This document shows, in pieces, positions 55,057-63,808 of a DNA stretch of 64,000 bases. This stretch comes from Shewanella sp. OPT22 (GTDB lineage: Bacteria; Pseudomonadota; Gammaproteobacteria; Enterobacterales; Shewanellaceae). Position 1 is the first letter of the stretch, and each line of letters starts with the position of its first letter. Below the pieces are notes generated by a model. It had not been told where the DNA came from, ran no database searches, and worked only from the letters and a program-made list of their open reading frames with translations. The stretch spans positions 124,001 to 188,000 of the forward strand of contig NZ_PGVH01000043.1 in NCBI RefSeq assembly GCF_004168585.1. The letters run 5' to 3'. A program made the translations under genes and the position numbers.

Positions 55057-56910
55057 TTAGTAAGGTTGATGCTGCTTACCTTGAACGTATGCTTCATGCG
55101 CCGCATTCACTTCTTTACGTTCTGATACTTGAGGTACAGCAACGTCCCACCAATAACCCCCAGCAGAGGTTTGGTATGGATCGGTATCAATCGCTACCAC
55201 ATAAGACTTATTTGATTTTCGAGCTCGTGTAAGTGCTGCTTCTAGCTCAGATAAATTAGATACTTGTTCAGATTCTGCACCCATTGCTTTTGCGTGAGCT
55301 GCAAAATCAAGTTTAGGGGCACCAGCTTCTATGGTTTGACAATCTTCTAAAAGATTATTAAACGGCGCACCACCTGTCGCTTTTTGTAGACGGTTGATAC
55401 AACCAAATCCACGATTATCAAGCACGACTACAATGATTTTTTGTCCCATCATTACAGATGTTGAAAGTTCTGAGTTCATCATCATGTATGAACCATCACC
55501 TACGACTACAATTGCTTCACGCTCAGGGTGTGCCATTTTTACGCCTAAACCAGCAGCGATTTCATAACCCATGCAAGAATAGCCGTATTCAACGTGGTAG
55601 CCTTTTTCGGAGTCACAGCGCCATAATTTATGCAGCTCTCCCGGCAGGCCACCTGCGGCACAAATTACAACATCCGAAGCTTCTCCCGTTCTTTTTACTG
55701 CGCCTAGCACTTGAGCATCGCTTGGAAGACCTGTTTCAGTATTTGGTGAGTCAGATAAAGCTGTCATTTCATCGTAGTGATTATTCCATGTCGCAATACC
55801 GTTTTGTGCCTGTGATAACCAAGATGAATCCGCTTTCCAATCTTTCACCACTTCGTCAAGCAAAGGTAGTGTTGCGTTGGCGTCTGCAATGAGTGGCAAA
55901 GCGTTGTGCTTAATAGCATCAGGCTTAGCAACGTTTAACTGTATAATGGTTTTATTTTTGAAAAGTGTACGAGATGCTGTGGTGAAATCTTGCAATCGTG
56001 TACCTACTGCAAAAATCACATCTGCTTGCTCTGCTAACTCATTGCCAATTTGACTACCAGTAACACCAATAGCACCTACGTAATTTGGATGATCCCAATT
56101 AAGAGCGCTTTTACCAGCCTGAGTTTCCGCAACAGGGATATTGTGTTTCTCAGCAAAAGCAATTAGTTCGGCTGTTGCGTTTGAATAATGAACACCGCCA
56201 CCGACAATAATCATTGGCTTATTAGACGCAAGCAGAGCTTGTGCAGCCGATGCTAACTCTAGTGAGTCAGGCATTTGTCGACGAGGCTGATGTACACGCT
56301 GTTTAAACATACTAGCTGGGAAGTCATAAGCTTCAGCTTGCACATCCTGACACAGAGATAACGTCACAGGTCCGCAGTCTGCTGCATCAGTTAAATAATG
56401 CATTGCCATTGGTAAGCTGGTGATGATTTGCTCAGGACGACTGATTCTATCGAAATAGCGACTCACAGGTTTAAAGCAATCATTGGTGCTGATACTTGGG
56501 TCGTGGAATGCTTCAACTTGTTGTAAAACTGGATCAGGTGTGCGGTTAGCAAAAGTATCACCCGGCATGAATAATATTGGCAGGCGGTTAACATGAGCTA
56601 AAGCCGCAGCGGTAACCATATTAGCGGCACCTGGGCCGATGGATGATGTACAAGCCATCATTCTGCGACGGTTATGTTGTTTAGCGAATGCAATTGCTGC
56701 ATGTGCCATACCTTGTTCATTATGGCCACGATAGGTTGGTAATACATCTTGGGCGTGATACAAGGCTTCACCAAGCCCTGCAACATTGCCATGACCAAAA
56801 ATAGCAAAACAGCCTGCGAACATTGATTCAAGTTTGCCGTTGATTTGTATTTTTTGTGCGGCTAAATATTTTACAATCGCTTGTGCGGTAGTAAGACGTA
56901 GGGTTTCCAT
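55057..56910 (-). CDS. iolD: 3D-(3,5/4)-trihydroxycyclohexane-1,2-dione hydrolase
   Basis: IolD is a thiamine-diphosphate enzyme that opens the ring of the inositol intermediate. The 617-residue protein has the N-terminal catalytic-Glu region GHNEQGMAHAAIAFAKQ (about residue 60) and the TPP motif VVVGDGSYMMMNSELST with the following NRGFGCINRLQ. Length is within the IolD range (about 615-650). It lies between iolC (26-bp gap) and iolE. Confidence 0.96.
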   Translation of the reverse strand: METLRLTTAQAIVKYLAAQKIQINGKLESMFAGCFAIFGHGNVAGLGEALYHAQDVLPTYRGHNEQGMAHAAIAFAKQHNRRRMMACTSSIGPGAANMVTAAALAHVNRLPILFMPGDTFANRTPDPVLQQVEAFHDPSISTNDCFKPVSRYFDRISRPEQIITSLPMAMHYLTDAADCGPVTLSLCQDVQAEAYDFPASMFKQRVHQPRRQMPDSLELASAAQALLASNKPMIIVGGGVHYSNATAELIAFAEKHNIPVAETQAGKSALNWDHPNYVGAIGVTGSQIGNELAEQADVIFAVGTRLQDFTTASRTLFKNKTIIQLNVAKPDAIKHNALPLIADANATLPLLDEVVKDWKADSSWLSQAQNGIATWNNHYDEMTALSDSPNTETGLPSDAQVLGAVKRTGEASDVVICAAGGLPGELHKLWRCDSEKGYHVEYGYSCMGYEIAAGLGVKMAHPEREAIVVVGDGSYMMMNSELSTSVMMGQKIIVVVLDNRGFGCINRLQKATGGAPFNNLLEDCQTIEAGAPKLDFAAHAKAMGAESEQVSNLSELEAALTRARKSNKSYVVAIDTDPYQTSAGGYWWDVAVPQVSERKEVNAAHEAYVQGKQHQPY

Positions 56911-56936
56911 AAATCTACCTTAAAATATTCTTCTAA

Positions 56937-58844
56937 TTATCGGCTTTGCCAAATTTCAATCAGGCTGATGTAGTTTTGGCTCACTTGTTCAACCATTTCT
57001 TCATCATTAATTTCATTAGCTAGCCATTGGCGGCAAGGTTGCGAAGTAATGGTACGTCCGACAGCAAAACCTTTGCAGATATCAAACTTACCACTAGCTT
57101 TAAAGGTTTGTTGCAGTACATCAATTGGCGCATCTAAGCCAAGGAGTAATACACCTTTACAATGTGTAGTACGGGTTTTGATGAGCTCATCAATAGCTTT
57201 CCATGCCGTATCCGTTGGACTAGGCAGTTTCCACCAATCAGGATATACACCTAAATTATAAAAACGCTCCATAACCGTAACGACTGTTGAATCATCTTTA
57301 TTCATATCATGTGGCGGGATGATTTCAAGCAGCAATTCATGGCCTGAATTACAGCATGCTTGATAGAGTTCTTTTACTTGACGTTCTTGTGCAACTTGAA
57401 GATCTGTATTGTCGTCAGGGTGATAGAACACTAGACACTTCACAACATGCTCAGTTGGCCAAGTTTGTAATCGGGCACTGATATCACGTCCACCTTCTAG
57501 CTCTATCGGGCGAGAAGAGGGTAGTTCTACAGGGCGACCTATCCACCAACCTTGACCTGTTGCTCGATTCAAAGCATCTTGACCGTAGGTATCATCGATA
57601 AGAACACCCACTTTATCGCCAAGGTTTTGCTCACGTTGAACCTTTTCAACAGCTTGAGTTAATAGAGACTTCATTTTATCAATGCGCTTTGGATTTGCAC
57701 CAACCTCAACAGCCATATCATAGAATTGCTTACGGTGGTCAAAAGCCAGAATACATAAATCTTCAGAATTTTTAGGTGCACGTGTCGTTACACGATGCAA
57801 ATTATTCAAAGTAGGATCGTTGGCAACATCATTGATGTTGGCGTATTCTTTAATGAAGTGGAATAACTCTTCTTCAGAAGGAGAAGCTGGAGTACAACCA
57901 TGGCGTGAAACGACTAATGCACCACAAGCATTTGCGTATGCGCAACAAGTCTCGTAAGACTCATCACGTAGCCAGCCACGTAAGAATCCACTTAGAAATG
58001 CATCACCAGCACCTAAAACATTAAGCACTTCAACTTTAAAACCGCCAAATACTTCAAACTCTGCTTCAGAAGCAGGGATTTCGCCATCAAGAACAGTGCA
58101 GCCTTGAGCGCCAAGTTTTAACAAGATAGTTGCATCTGATAATTCACGAATGTTTTTTAATGCTGTGATCGTATCTTCATTGCCACCAGCGATATGAATT
58201 TCTTCTTCAGTTCCGACGATTAAATCGCAATCAGACAACACTGTTTGCAAATGCTTTGAAACATTTTCATTGGAAATGAAGCGGGTTTCACCGTCTCCAA
58301 GACCTGAAAGACCCCATAAGACAGGTCGGTAATCTATATCTAGAACGAATTTACCACCACTGCGTTTAATATATTTGATGGCTTGTTGGCAGACGTCATA
58401 AGTTTGAGGTTGTGATAAATGAGTACCTGTAATCAGTAAAGATTGAGATTGTGCAATGTAATCATAATTAAAGTCATCACAGCTGATCGCCATATCTGCA
58501 CAATCTTTGCGATAAAAAATTAATGGAAAGGTGTCTTGATCTTTGACACCAAGAATAACTAAACCGGTTAAACGATCCTTGTCAGTGACCACATGGCTGA
58601 CGTCAACACCATTGTTGGCGAGCTCTTCTCGAACAAAGCGACCCATGTGTTCATCACCAACACGAGTTAACATTGCAGAGTTAAGTCCTAAACGGCCTGT
58701 TCCTGCTGCAATATTTCCCGATGAGCCGCCTAAGTATTTGGCGAAACTACTCATATCTTCAAGTCTGCTACCAATTTGTTGTCCATAAAGGTCAACAGCA
58801 GCACGGCCAAGACAAATTACATCTAGCGCCTTGTGTTGTTCCAT
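56937..58844 (-). CDS. iolC: bifunctional 5-dehydro-2-deoxygluconokinase / DUF2090 aldolase-like protein
   Basis: This 635-residue protein joins two parts. Residues 1-325 form a PfkB-family kinase with YLGGSSGNIAAGTGRLG near the N-terminus and the catalytic VLNVLGAGDAFLSGFLRGWL (about residue 280). Residues 340-635 are a DUF2090 TIM-barrel domain (LCILAFDHRKQFYDMA, VLIDDTYGQDALN, FAVGRTITSQP), seen as a fusion in many proteobacterial IolC proteins and thought to be the aldolase (IolJ function). The fusion accounts for the absence of a separate iolJ. First gene of its operon, with operator-like palindromes 90-140 bp upstream. Confidence 0.95.
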   Translation of the reverse strand: MEQHKALDVICLGRAAVDLYGQQIGSRLEDMSSFAKYLGGSSGNIAAGTGRLGLNSAMLTRVGDEHMGRFVREELANNGVDVSHVVTDKDRLTGLVILGVKDQDTFPLIFYRKDCADMAISCDDFNYDYIAQSQSLLITGTHLSQPQTYDVCQQAIKYIKRSGGKFVLDIDYRPVLWGLSGLGDGETRFISNENVSKHLQTVLSDCDLIVGTEEEIHIAGGNEDTITALKNIRELSDATILLKLGAQGCTVLDGEIPASEAEFEVFGGFKVEVLNVLGAGDAFLSGFLRGWLRDESYETCCAYANACGALVVSRHGCTPASPSEEELFHFIKEYANINDVANDPTLNNLHRVTTRAPKNSEDLCILAFDHRKQFYDMAVEVGANPKRIDKMKSLLTQAVEKVQREQNLGDKVGVLIDDTYGQDALNRATGQGWWIGRPVELPSSRPIELEGGRDISARLQTWPTEHVVKCLVFYHPDDNTDLQVAQERQVKELYQACCNSGHELLLEIIPPHDMNKDDSTVVTVMERFYNLGVYPDWWKLPSPTDTAWKAIDELIKTRTTHCKGVLLLGLDAPIDVLQQTFKASGKFDICKGFAVGRTITSQPCRQWLANEINDEEMVEQVSQNYISLIEIWQSR

Positions 58845-58935
58845 ACCTAAATCATTCCTAATTTATTGTTATTCTTGTAGTGGTAGGCGAACATAATTTA
58901 CCACCATGAAATTAATAGAACAAAAAATATCACGA

Positions 58936-58981
58936 TGAAATAAATATTTCAATTTGAAAATGAATGGAATTAAAAATTTCA
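58936..58981. promoter_or_regulatory. two predicted IolR operators upstream of iolC
   Basis: TGAAATAAATATTTCA (58936-58951) and TGGAATTAAAAATTTCA (58965-58981, one base longer) resemble the sites before iolG, GH13 and the receptor. They lie 92-137 bp before the iolC start. Confidence 0.65.
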
Positions 58982-59171
58982 TCTTAGTGAGGAAGTTTTG
59001 AAGTTACTAGATAAGAGGCTGAAGGTTCTATTTTAGTCCAGTACCTTGCACTATTTTGGTCTGTATAAAAGCGATATAATAAGCTGCATAAACTTAGTAC
59101 TAATGATATTAGAGTTCACCTACCATAATCAGCATACTAGGTGTCTAATCGAAGTAGTATAGGAAAATAAG

Positions 59172-59512
59172 ATGACTACTATTTACGTAACGACTTACCC
59201 GTATCAAGATCAAAATTTTCCCAAAATGGAAAATCTGTATTGTATTTCTGAAGGCATCAAAGCGCTGAGAGTTGATCCAATTGACGTAGACTGCTCACTG
59301 CAAAATGGAAAAAAATTTATAGTGTTAAAAAAAGTTCAAATGAAAACCTAATTAGAGTTACAGAGTTTAATTGGCAAATATGGTATAGGTTGGATTTTGA
59401 AATTAAAGACTTGGCGAGCAAATCAACTACGGGCGAAGGGAGTGTAGAATATCAAGTTAGAACCATCGCTTCATACCTACCATTTCAATTCGTTGATGGC
59501 CTTAAGTTATAA
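59172..59512 (+). pseudogene. small hypothetical gene with one frameshift
   Basis: The ATG at 59172 (after GGAAAATAAG) opens a 59-codon frame that ends at 59351. The coding pattern continues in another frame from the A7 run at 59309-59315: KIYSVKKSSNENLIRVTEFN, then WQIWYRLDFEIKDLAS and SYLPFQFVDGLKL, stop at 59512. The restored product is about 113 residues, cytoplasmic, family unknown. The break falls in a homopolymer, so a sequencing error or phase-variable slippage is as likely as decay. Confidence 0.5.
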
Positions 59513-59702
59513 ATATGCTCTTCATAACATCGAAGTTATTAAAGATATATTTATTGTCAATTCCATAGTTTACTAAGCTAGAAAATACTATTCAGTTTAT
59601 ATTGAACGTAAAATCAATGGTTTGCATTTAATTCATGATTTCAAGGTTTACATTTTGTGTAAATACTTTTGTGAAAATATCGAATAAAGAGATAAAAATA
59701 AA

Positions 59703-59779
59703 TGGTACAACCGAGTGGATTCGAACCACCGACCCCTACCATGTCAAGGTAGTGCTCTAACCAACTGAGCTACGGTTGT
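59703..59779 (-). tRNA. tRNA-Val (GAC)
   Basis: The minus strand gives a 77-nt tRNA with encoded CCA: acceptor ACAACCG / CGGTTGT fully paired, D arm GCTCAGTTGGTTAGAGC, anticodon stem CTACC / GGTAG with loop TTGACAT (anticodon GAC, valine), T loop TTCGAAT. It is the intact relative of the 15081-15157 copy and of the two decayed repeats near 27.3 and 32.7 kb. Confidence 0.96.
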
Positions 59780-59797
59780 ATATTTTGAACTGTTCGT

Positions 59798-60043
59798 TTG
59801 AACGATTCGAATATTATGATGTCATTTGTCATGATGCAAGTAAAAATGTCGCAAATGATTTTAGTTGCTGTTTTCATAACCTATTACACCATTTTAGTTG
59901 GTTTTTTGTTCGCTCGGTTAAATAGACTTGAATCGAAAGGAGAATGCGGATTTACTTGTGATCTAGATCAAAAGAAAGCTGTCGATTTAACTGTTAAAAT
60001 TGTTCTATTGACTGTTTCACCATTCGACCTTAATTTGGAGTAA
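59798..60043 (+). CDS. possible small membrane protein upstream of the DUF1538 operon
   Basis: The frame runs to a TAA at 60041-60043, ten bases before the DUF1538 start. Internal ATGs at 59816 and 59819 are more plausible starts (about 75 aa). The product has one hydrophobic helix ([19 protein letters not shown]) and two cysteines in GECGFTCD. Its stop abuts the DUF1538 ribosome binding site, which suggests translational coupling, but the ribosome binding site of this frame itself is poor. It may be a real small subunit or a chance frame. Confidence 0.4.
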   Translation: MNDSNIMMSFVMMQVKMSQMILVAVFITYYTILVGFLFARLNRLESKGECGFTCDLDQKKAVDLTVKIVLLTVSPFDLNLE

Positions 60044-60053
60044 AGGAGTATCC

Positions 60054-60788
60054 GTGGAAGCTTTAGGTAAGCTTTTCAAATCTATGCTGGGTAGTGTACG
60101 AGATCTCGTGCCTATCATCTTAGTTATTATATTCTTTGAAGCTTTTGTGCTTCATCAAACCCCTGATGATTTAATTGGCATTTGTGTCGGCTTAGTTTTT
60201 ATCATTCTAGGTTTAACTTTTTTTATTTTCGGCTTAGAGATGGGGTTATTTCCGATAGGGGAGTCCTTAGCTCAAGCTCTAGCGAGAAAAGGGAGTGTGT
60301 TTTGGCTCGTAATTTTTTCATTTGCACTCGGTTTTGGGACCACGATTGCTGAACCGGCGCTCACCGCAGTGGCAGGAGAGGCAGCCCAAGTTGCCGCACA
60401 AGCTAATGCGATTGCACAAACAGAGGTTGCCAAGGCGTCTTATGCTATGGGATTAAGAATTACAGTTGCGATATCTGTAGGGATTGCAATTTTAATTGGT
60501 GTAATTCGAATTCTGAAAGGTTGGCCAATGCACTATATGATCATTGGTGGATATGTCATTGTGATGATTTTGACGAGCTTTGCACCTGAAAGCATTATTG
60601 GTGTTGCTTACGATAGCGGCGGTGTTACAACATCTACAATTACAGTGCCCCTAGTTACTGCCTTAGGTGTGGGGTTATCCAGCGTGATTAAAGGCAGAAA
60701 TCCTATGATTGATGGTTTTGGTTTGATCGCCTTCGCAAGTTTGAGCCCTATGATATTTGTGCTTTGTTATGGAATGGTGGTGCTGTAA
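60054..60788 (+). CDS. DUF1538 membrane protein, first half-transporter
   Basis: This 244-residue protein has about seven helices. Two DUF1538 motifs stand out: [21 protein letters not shown] (about residues 100-120) and [21 protein letters not shown] (about residues 183-203), then [17 protein letters not shown]. The GTG start follows AAAGGAG. It overlaps the second DUF1538 gene by one base (TAATG). The two are paralogues, and in other bacteria DUF1538 units can be fused, so a heterodimeric channel or transporter is likely. No substrate is established. A 95-bp fragment of a duplicate lies at 15.24 kb. Confidence 0.9.
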   Translation: MEALGKLFKSMLGSVRDLVPIILVIIFFEAFVLHQTPDDLIGICVGLVFIILGLTFFIFGLEMGLFPIGESLAQALARKGSVFWLVIFSFALGFGTTIAEPALTAVAGEAAQVAAQANAIAQTEVAKASYAMGLRITVAISVGIAILIGVIRILKGWPMHYMIIGGYVIVMILTSFAPESIIGVAYDSGGVTTSTITVPLVTALGVGLSSVIKGRNPMIDGFGLIAFASLSPMIFVLCYGMVVL

Positions 60789-61573
60789 TGAATGTTTTAA
60801 TGTCATTTTTAGAAACGTTTCTGTTAACAGTACGAGACGTTGTACCTATTGCTATCATTTTGTTCGGATTTCAAATCGGCGTGCTGAAGCGCCCCGTTGC
60901 GAATCCAAAGAGTGTCGCACTTGGGTTTTTATATGTCATTCTTGGTTTGAGTCTGTTTCTAGTTGGATTAGAGAAAGCATTATTTCCTTTAGGGGAAACA
61001 ATGGCCGAGCAGTTAACCTCACCTGAATTTCTTGGAATAGTGCCAGGGGCAATAATTAAGCCTAGCGATTACTTTTGGGTTTATGTTTTTGCTTTTGCTA
61101 TTGGTTTTAGTACCACGATTGCAGAGCCTTCTTTAATTGCGGTAGCCATTAAAGCAAATCAAGTTTCTGGTGGGACTATTGGCGTTCAAGGTTTACGTTT
61201 TGCTGTTGCATTGGGTGTAGCAATCGGGATCAGTTTAGGTTGCTATAGAATAGTGAAAGGCGACCCGATTCATTACTACATTATGGCGGGATATATTCTA
61301 GTTGTTATTCAAACATTTTTTGCACCTAAAATGATCATCCCACTGGCCTATGATTCAGGTGGCGTAACAACTTCTACGGTTACCGTACCATTAGTTGCCG
61401 CTTTAGGTTTAGGGTTAGCGACCAATGTACCTGGTCGTAATCCATTAATTGATGGTTTTGGTTTAATTGCATTTGCCAGTTTATTTCCGATGATTACGGT
61501 TATGGCTTATGCAAAATTAGTTGATTTTATGAGTTCTAAAAATACAGATAAGGAGTCGTCTGATGCGATTTAA
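60788..61573 (+). CDS. DUF1538 membrane protein, second half-transporter
   Basis: This 261-residue protein, from the ATG at 60788, is paralogous to its upstream neighbour: FSTTIAEPSLIAVAIKANQV and [20 protein letters not shown] align with the same motifs, and [17 protein letters not shown] closes the domain. The start was chosen for its TAATG coupling; an in-frame ATG at 60764 would lie deep in the previous gene. It overlaps the PII-like gene by 11 bases. Confidence 0.9.
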   Translation: MNVLMSFLETFLLTVRDVVPIAIILFGFQIGVLKRPVANPKSVALGFLYVILGLSLFLVGLEKALFPLGETMAEQLTSPEFLGIVPGAIIKPSDYFWVYVFAFAIGFSTTIAEPSLIAVAIKANQVSGGTIGVQGLRFAVALGVAIGISLGCYRIVKGDPIHYYIMAGYILVVIQTFFAPKMIIPLAYDSGGVTTSTVTVPLVAALGLGLATNVPGRNPLIDGFGLIAFASLFPMITVMAYAKLVDFMSSKNTDKESSDAI

Positions 61574-61916
61574 GCTAATTGTGGCATTCGTAGATGATGC
61601 TTGTACAAATAATATTCTCGATGCTGCACGCAACGCTGGTGCGACAGGTGCGACAGTAATTAATCACGCTCGTGGTGAAGGAATCGAGCAGAAGAAAACC
61701 TTTATGGGCTTAACACTCAATGTTCAGCGAGATGTAATTCTATTATTAGTAGAAGAACATTTAAGTCGTAAAATTTTAGAAACCATCAGCGAAGCTGGTG
61801 AGTTTGAAGAAAAACCAGGGCAGGGTATTGCAATTCAAATCGATGTTGAAGATGCAGTAGGTGTTGCTCATCAAGTGGAAGAATTAACGAAAGAACTCGG
61901 AGACCAACTCGTATGA
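61563..61916 (+). CDS. PII-like signalling protein
   Basis: This 117-residue protein has the PII ferredoxin-like pattern: strand MRFKLIVAFVD, helix NNILDAARNAGATGATVIN, T-loop-like GEGIEQKKTFMGL, then VILLLVEEHLSRKILETI and a C-terminal strand GIAIQIDVEDAVGV. Classical PII uridylylation tyrosine and B-loop residues are not evident, so it belongs to the broader PII-like group that binds nucleotides or other small ligands and gates membrane partners. It starts inside the second DUF1538 gene and overlaps the CBS gene by four bases (ATGA). Confidence 0.85.
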   Translation: MRFKLIVAFVDDACTNNILDAARNAGATGATVINHARGEGIEQKKTFMGLTLNVQRDVILLLVEEHLSRKILETISEAGEFEEKPGQGIAIQIDVEDAVGVAHQVEELTKELGDQLV

Positions 61917-62311
61917 GCGATTCAATTGTAAAAAACGAAGATGTAATGACCCATGATTTTGCGATAGTTGATGGACTATTAACGGTTGCAGAAGCGATTG
62001 AAGTTGCATTGGAAAAAAACGTTGAAGTTCTTTTCGTAAATAAGCGAAATGAAAATGATGAATACGGTCTTGTTTTAATGAGCGATATTGCTAAGAAAGT
62101 TCTTGCTAAAGATCGTGCACCTGAGCGGGTAAATGTATACGAGATTATGACAAAACCTGCTGTTTCAGTACATGACTACATGGATGTACGTTATACCGCT
62201 CGTCTATTTGATAATTTAGGCATTACACGAGCGCCTGTTATTGCAGATAAAGAGATTTTGGGTCTAGTCAGTTATAACGATATCGTTTTAAAAGGTATGT
62301 TAAAACGCTAA
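61913..62311 (+). CDS. CBS-domain protein
   Basis: This 132-residue cytoplasmic protein consists of a paired CBS module: residues 10-60 (TVAEAIEVALEKNVEVLFVN ... YGLVLMSDIAKKVL) and residues 75-130 (MTKPAVSVHDYMDVRYTARL ... IADKEILGLVSYNDIV). CBS pairs sense adenine nucleotides or other ligands and regulate transporters and enzymes. As the last gene of the DUF1538-DUF1538-PII-like operon it is probably a second cytoplasmic sensor for the membrane pair. Confidence 0.88.
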   Translation: MSDSIVKNEDVMTHDFAIVDGLLTVAEAIEVALEKNVEVLFVNKRNENDEYGLVLMSDIAKKVLAKDRAPERVNVYEIMTKPAVSVHDYMDVRYTARLFDNLGITRAPVIADKEILGLVSYNDIVLKGMLKR

Positions 62312-62405
62312 TACTTGGCTTTTGCTGATTATTCCATCACTTGAACTTAAAAAGTGAAATAATGGTTTACAGCATCAGCCAATATTAGTAAATTACGCAC
62401 CGCAC

Positions 62406-62495
62406 GGAGGGGTGGCAGAGTGGTCGAATGCACCGGTCTTGAAAACCGGCAACGGTTTATCCCGTTCCAGGGTTCAAATCCCTGCTCCTCCGCCA
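62406..62495 (+). tRNA. tRNA-Ser (TGA)
   Basis: A 90-nt class II tRNA: GGAGGGG acceptor, anticodon stem CCGGT / ACCGG with loop CTTGAAA (anticodon TGA, serine), long variable arm AACGGTTTATCCCGTT, T loop TTCAAAT and encoded CCA. Confidence 0.97.
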
Positions 62496-62503
62496 TCATT
62501 TAG

Positions 62504-62530
62504 AAAAGCCGCTCATTAGAGCGGTTTTTT
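62504..62530 (+). terminator. rho-independent terminator after tRNA-Ser
   Basis: CCGCTC / GAGCGG with an ATTA loop, flanked by AAAA and a T6 tract. Confidence 0.9.
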
Positions 62531-62599
62531 GCTTTTCTAGACTTTCTATTCATACCGTTCTATAAACACAATACCACTTGATCAAACTTTTGGTTTTCA

Positions 62600-63115
62600 A
62601 TGCAGTTTCGAGTTCCTGAAATACTAGAAACAGATAGGCTAGTTTTACGCCGATTCAATGAAAGCGACTTAGAGGATATTCATCGTTATTTCTCTGATAC
62701 TGTCGCAACTCAATTCACGGTTAGAAAGAGCTATAGTCGCCTTGAAACATGGAAAGCACTATGTGTGATGATTGCGCATTGGCAGATTAAAAACTATGGT
62801 CCTTATGCCATGGTAGAGAAAGCATCGAAAAAGGTCATTGGTATTTCAGGGTATTGGTTTCCTTACGACTGGCCTGAAGCTGAGATCAAGTGGGCATTAG
62901 TGCGAAACCATTGGGGGAAAGGGTATGCCACAGAAGCTACTAAACTTGTCCAATATGTGGCGCTTGAATATATGCCGGAAATGAAGCTAATAAGCTTTAT
63001 TCATCCCAAAAACGAAGCGTCTATTAAATTAGCAATGAGATTAGGGTGCGTTTTAGAGCGCAAGTTACCCTTCAGAGATGATGTATGGCATGTGTACAAG
63101 CATCCGAGCCAGTAA
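62600..63115 (+). CDS. GNAT family N-acetyltransferase (RimJ/RimL type)
   Basis: This 171-residue acetyltransferase starts with ILETDRLVLRRFNESDLEDI, typical of the RimJ/RimL group, and has the acetyl-CoA binding region KWALVRNHWGKGYATEATKL (about residues 97-116). The acceptor (ribosomal protein, antibiotic or amino acid) cannot be predicted. It shares a terminator with the convergent fabA. Confidence 0.9.
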   Translation: MQFRVPEILETDRLVLRRFNESDLEDIHRYFSDTVATQFTVRKSYSRLETWKALCVMIAHWQIKNYGPYAMVEKASKKVIGISGYWFPYDWPEAEIKWALVRNHWGKGYATEATKLVQYVALEYMPEMKLISFIHPKNEASIKLAMRLGCVLERKLPFRDDVWHVYKHPSQ

Positions 63116-63147
63116 AAAGTTACACAGTTTAGTGTTGCTTGGAATAC

Positions 63148-63177
63148 AAAAAAAGCCAGCAAAAAGCTGGCTTTTTT
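63148..63177. terminator. bidirectional terminator between GNAT gene and fabA
   Basis: AAAAAAGCCAGC / GCTGGCTTTTTT with an AAAAA loop lies between the convergent genes and is suited to both strands. Confidence 0.92.
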
Positions 63178-63196
63178 ATAAGCATTGATTTGAAGA

Positions 63197-63712
63197 TTAG
63201 AACGAAGAAGTATCTTGGAAAATACCAACTTTCAAATCTGTAGCTGAGTAGATTTCACGACCGTCAACTTCTAATGTTGCGTCAGCCATACCCATAACTA
63301 GTTTGCGATTAATCTTACGTTTTATGTCTAATTTGTATGTAACTTTCTTGGCTTCTGGTAGAACTTGGCCAGTAAATTTAACTTCACCAACGCCAAGTGC
63401 ACGACCTTTACCTTTAGCACCTTCCCAACCAAGGAAGAAACCAACTAATTGCCACATAGCATCTAGGCCAAGACAGCCCGGCATTACTGGGTCAGTTACA
63501 AAGTGACAGTCAAAAAACCACAAATCTGGTGTGATATCGAGTTCGGCAATAATTTCACCTTTACCATATTTACCGCCATCATCGCTAATCTTTACGACGC
63601 GATCAATCATCAACATATTCTTTACAGGTAAACGCGGAGAGTCTGCACCAAATAAATCACCATGACCGCAGGCGATAAGCTCATCCTTTGTAAAACTACT
63701 AACTTTTGACAT
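63197..63712 (-). CDS. fabA: 3-hydroxydecanoyl-[ACP] dehydratase/isomerase
   Basis: FabA dehydrates 3-hydroxydecanoyl-ACP and isomerises the product, the entry to unsaturated fatty acids. The 171-residue hot-dog protein has the catalytic His in [22 protein letters not shown] and the Asp in [10 protein letters not shown]. Length matches E. coli FabA (172). It lies downstream of the lonH-like gene, as in E. coli (ycbZ-fabA). Confidence 0.97.
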   Translation of the reverse strand: MSKVSSFTKDELIACGHGDLFGADSPRLPVKNMLMIDRVVKISDDGGKYGKGEIIAELDITPDLWFFDCHFVTDPVMPGCLGLDAMWQLVGFFLGWEGAKGKGRALGVGEVKFTGQVLPEAKKVTYKLDIKRKINRKLVMGMADATLEVDGREIYSATDLKVGIFQDTSSF

Positions 63713-63808
63713 GTTATCTTTCTATTATTGCCGAATGTGGTGCAAGATTAGCGAACACGTGTACGCTAAACAACTCCGATCAGCTAAGAATAATGCGATA
63801 ATTTGATT

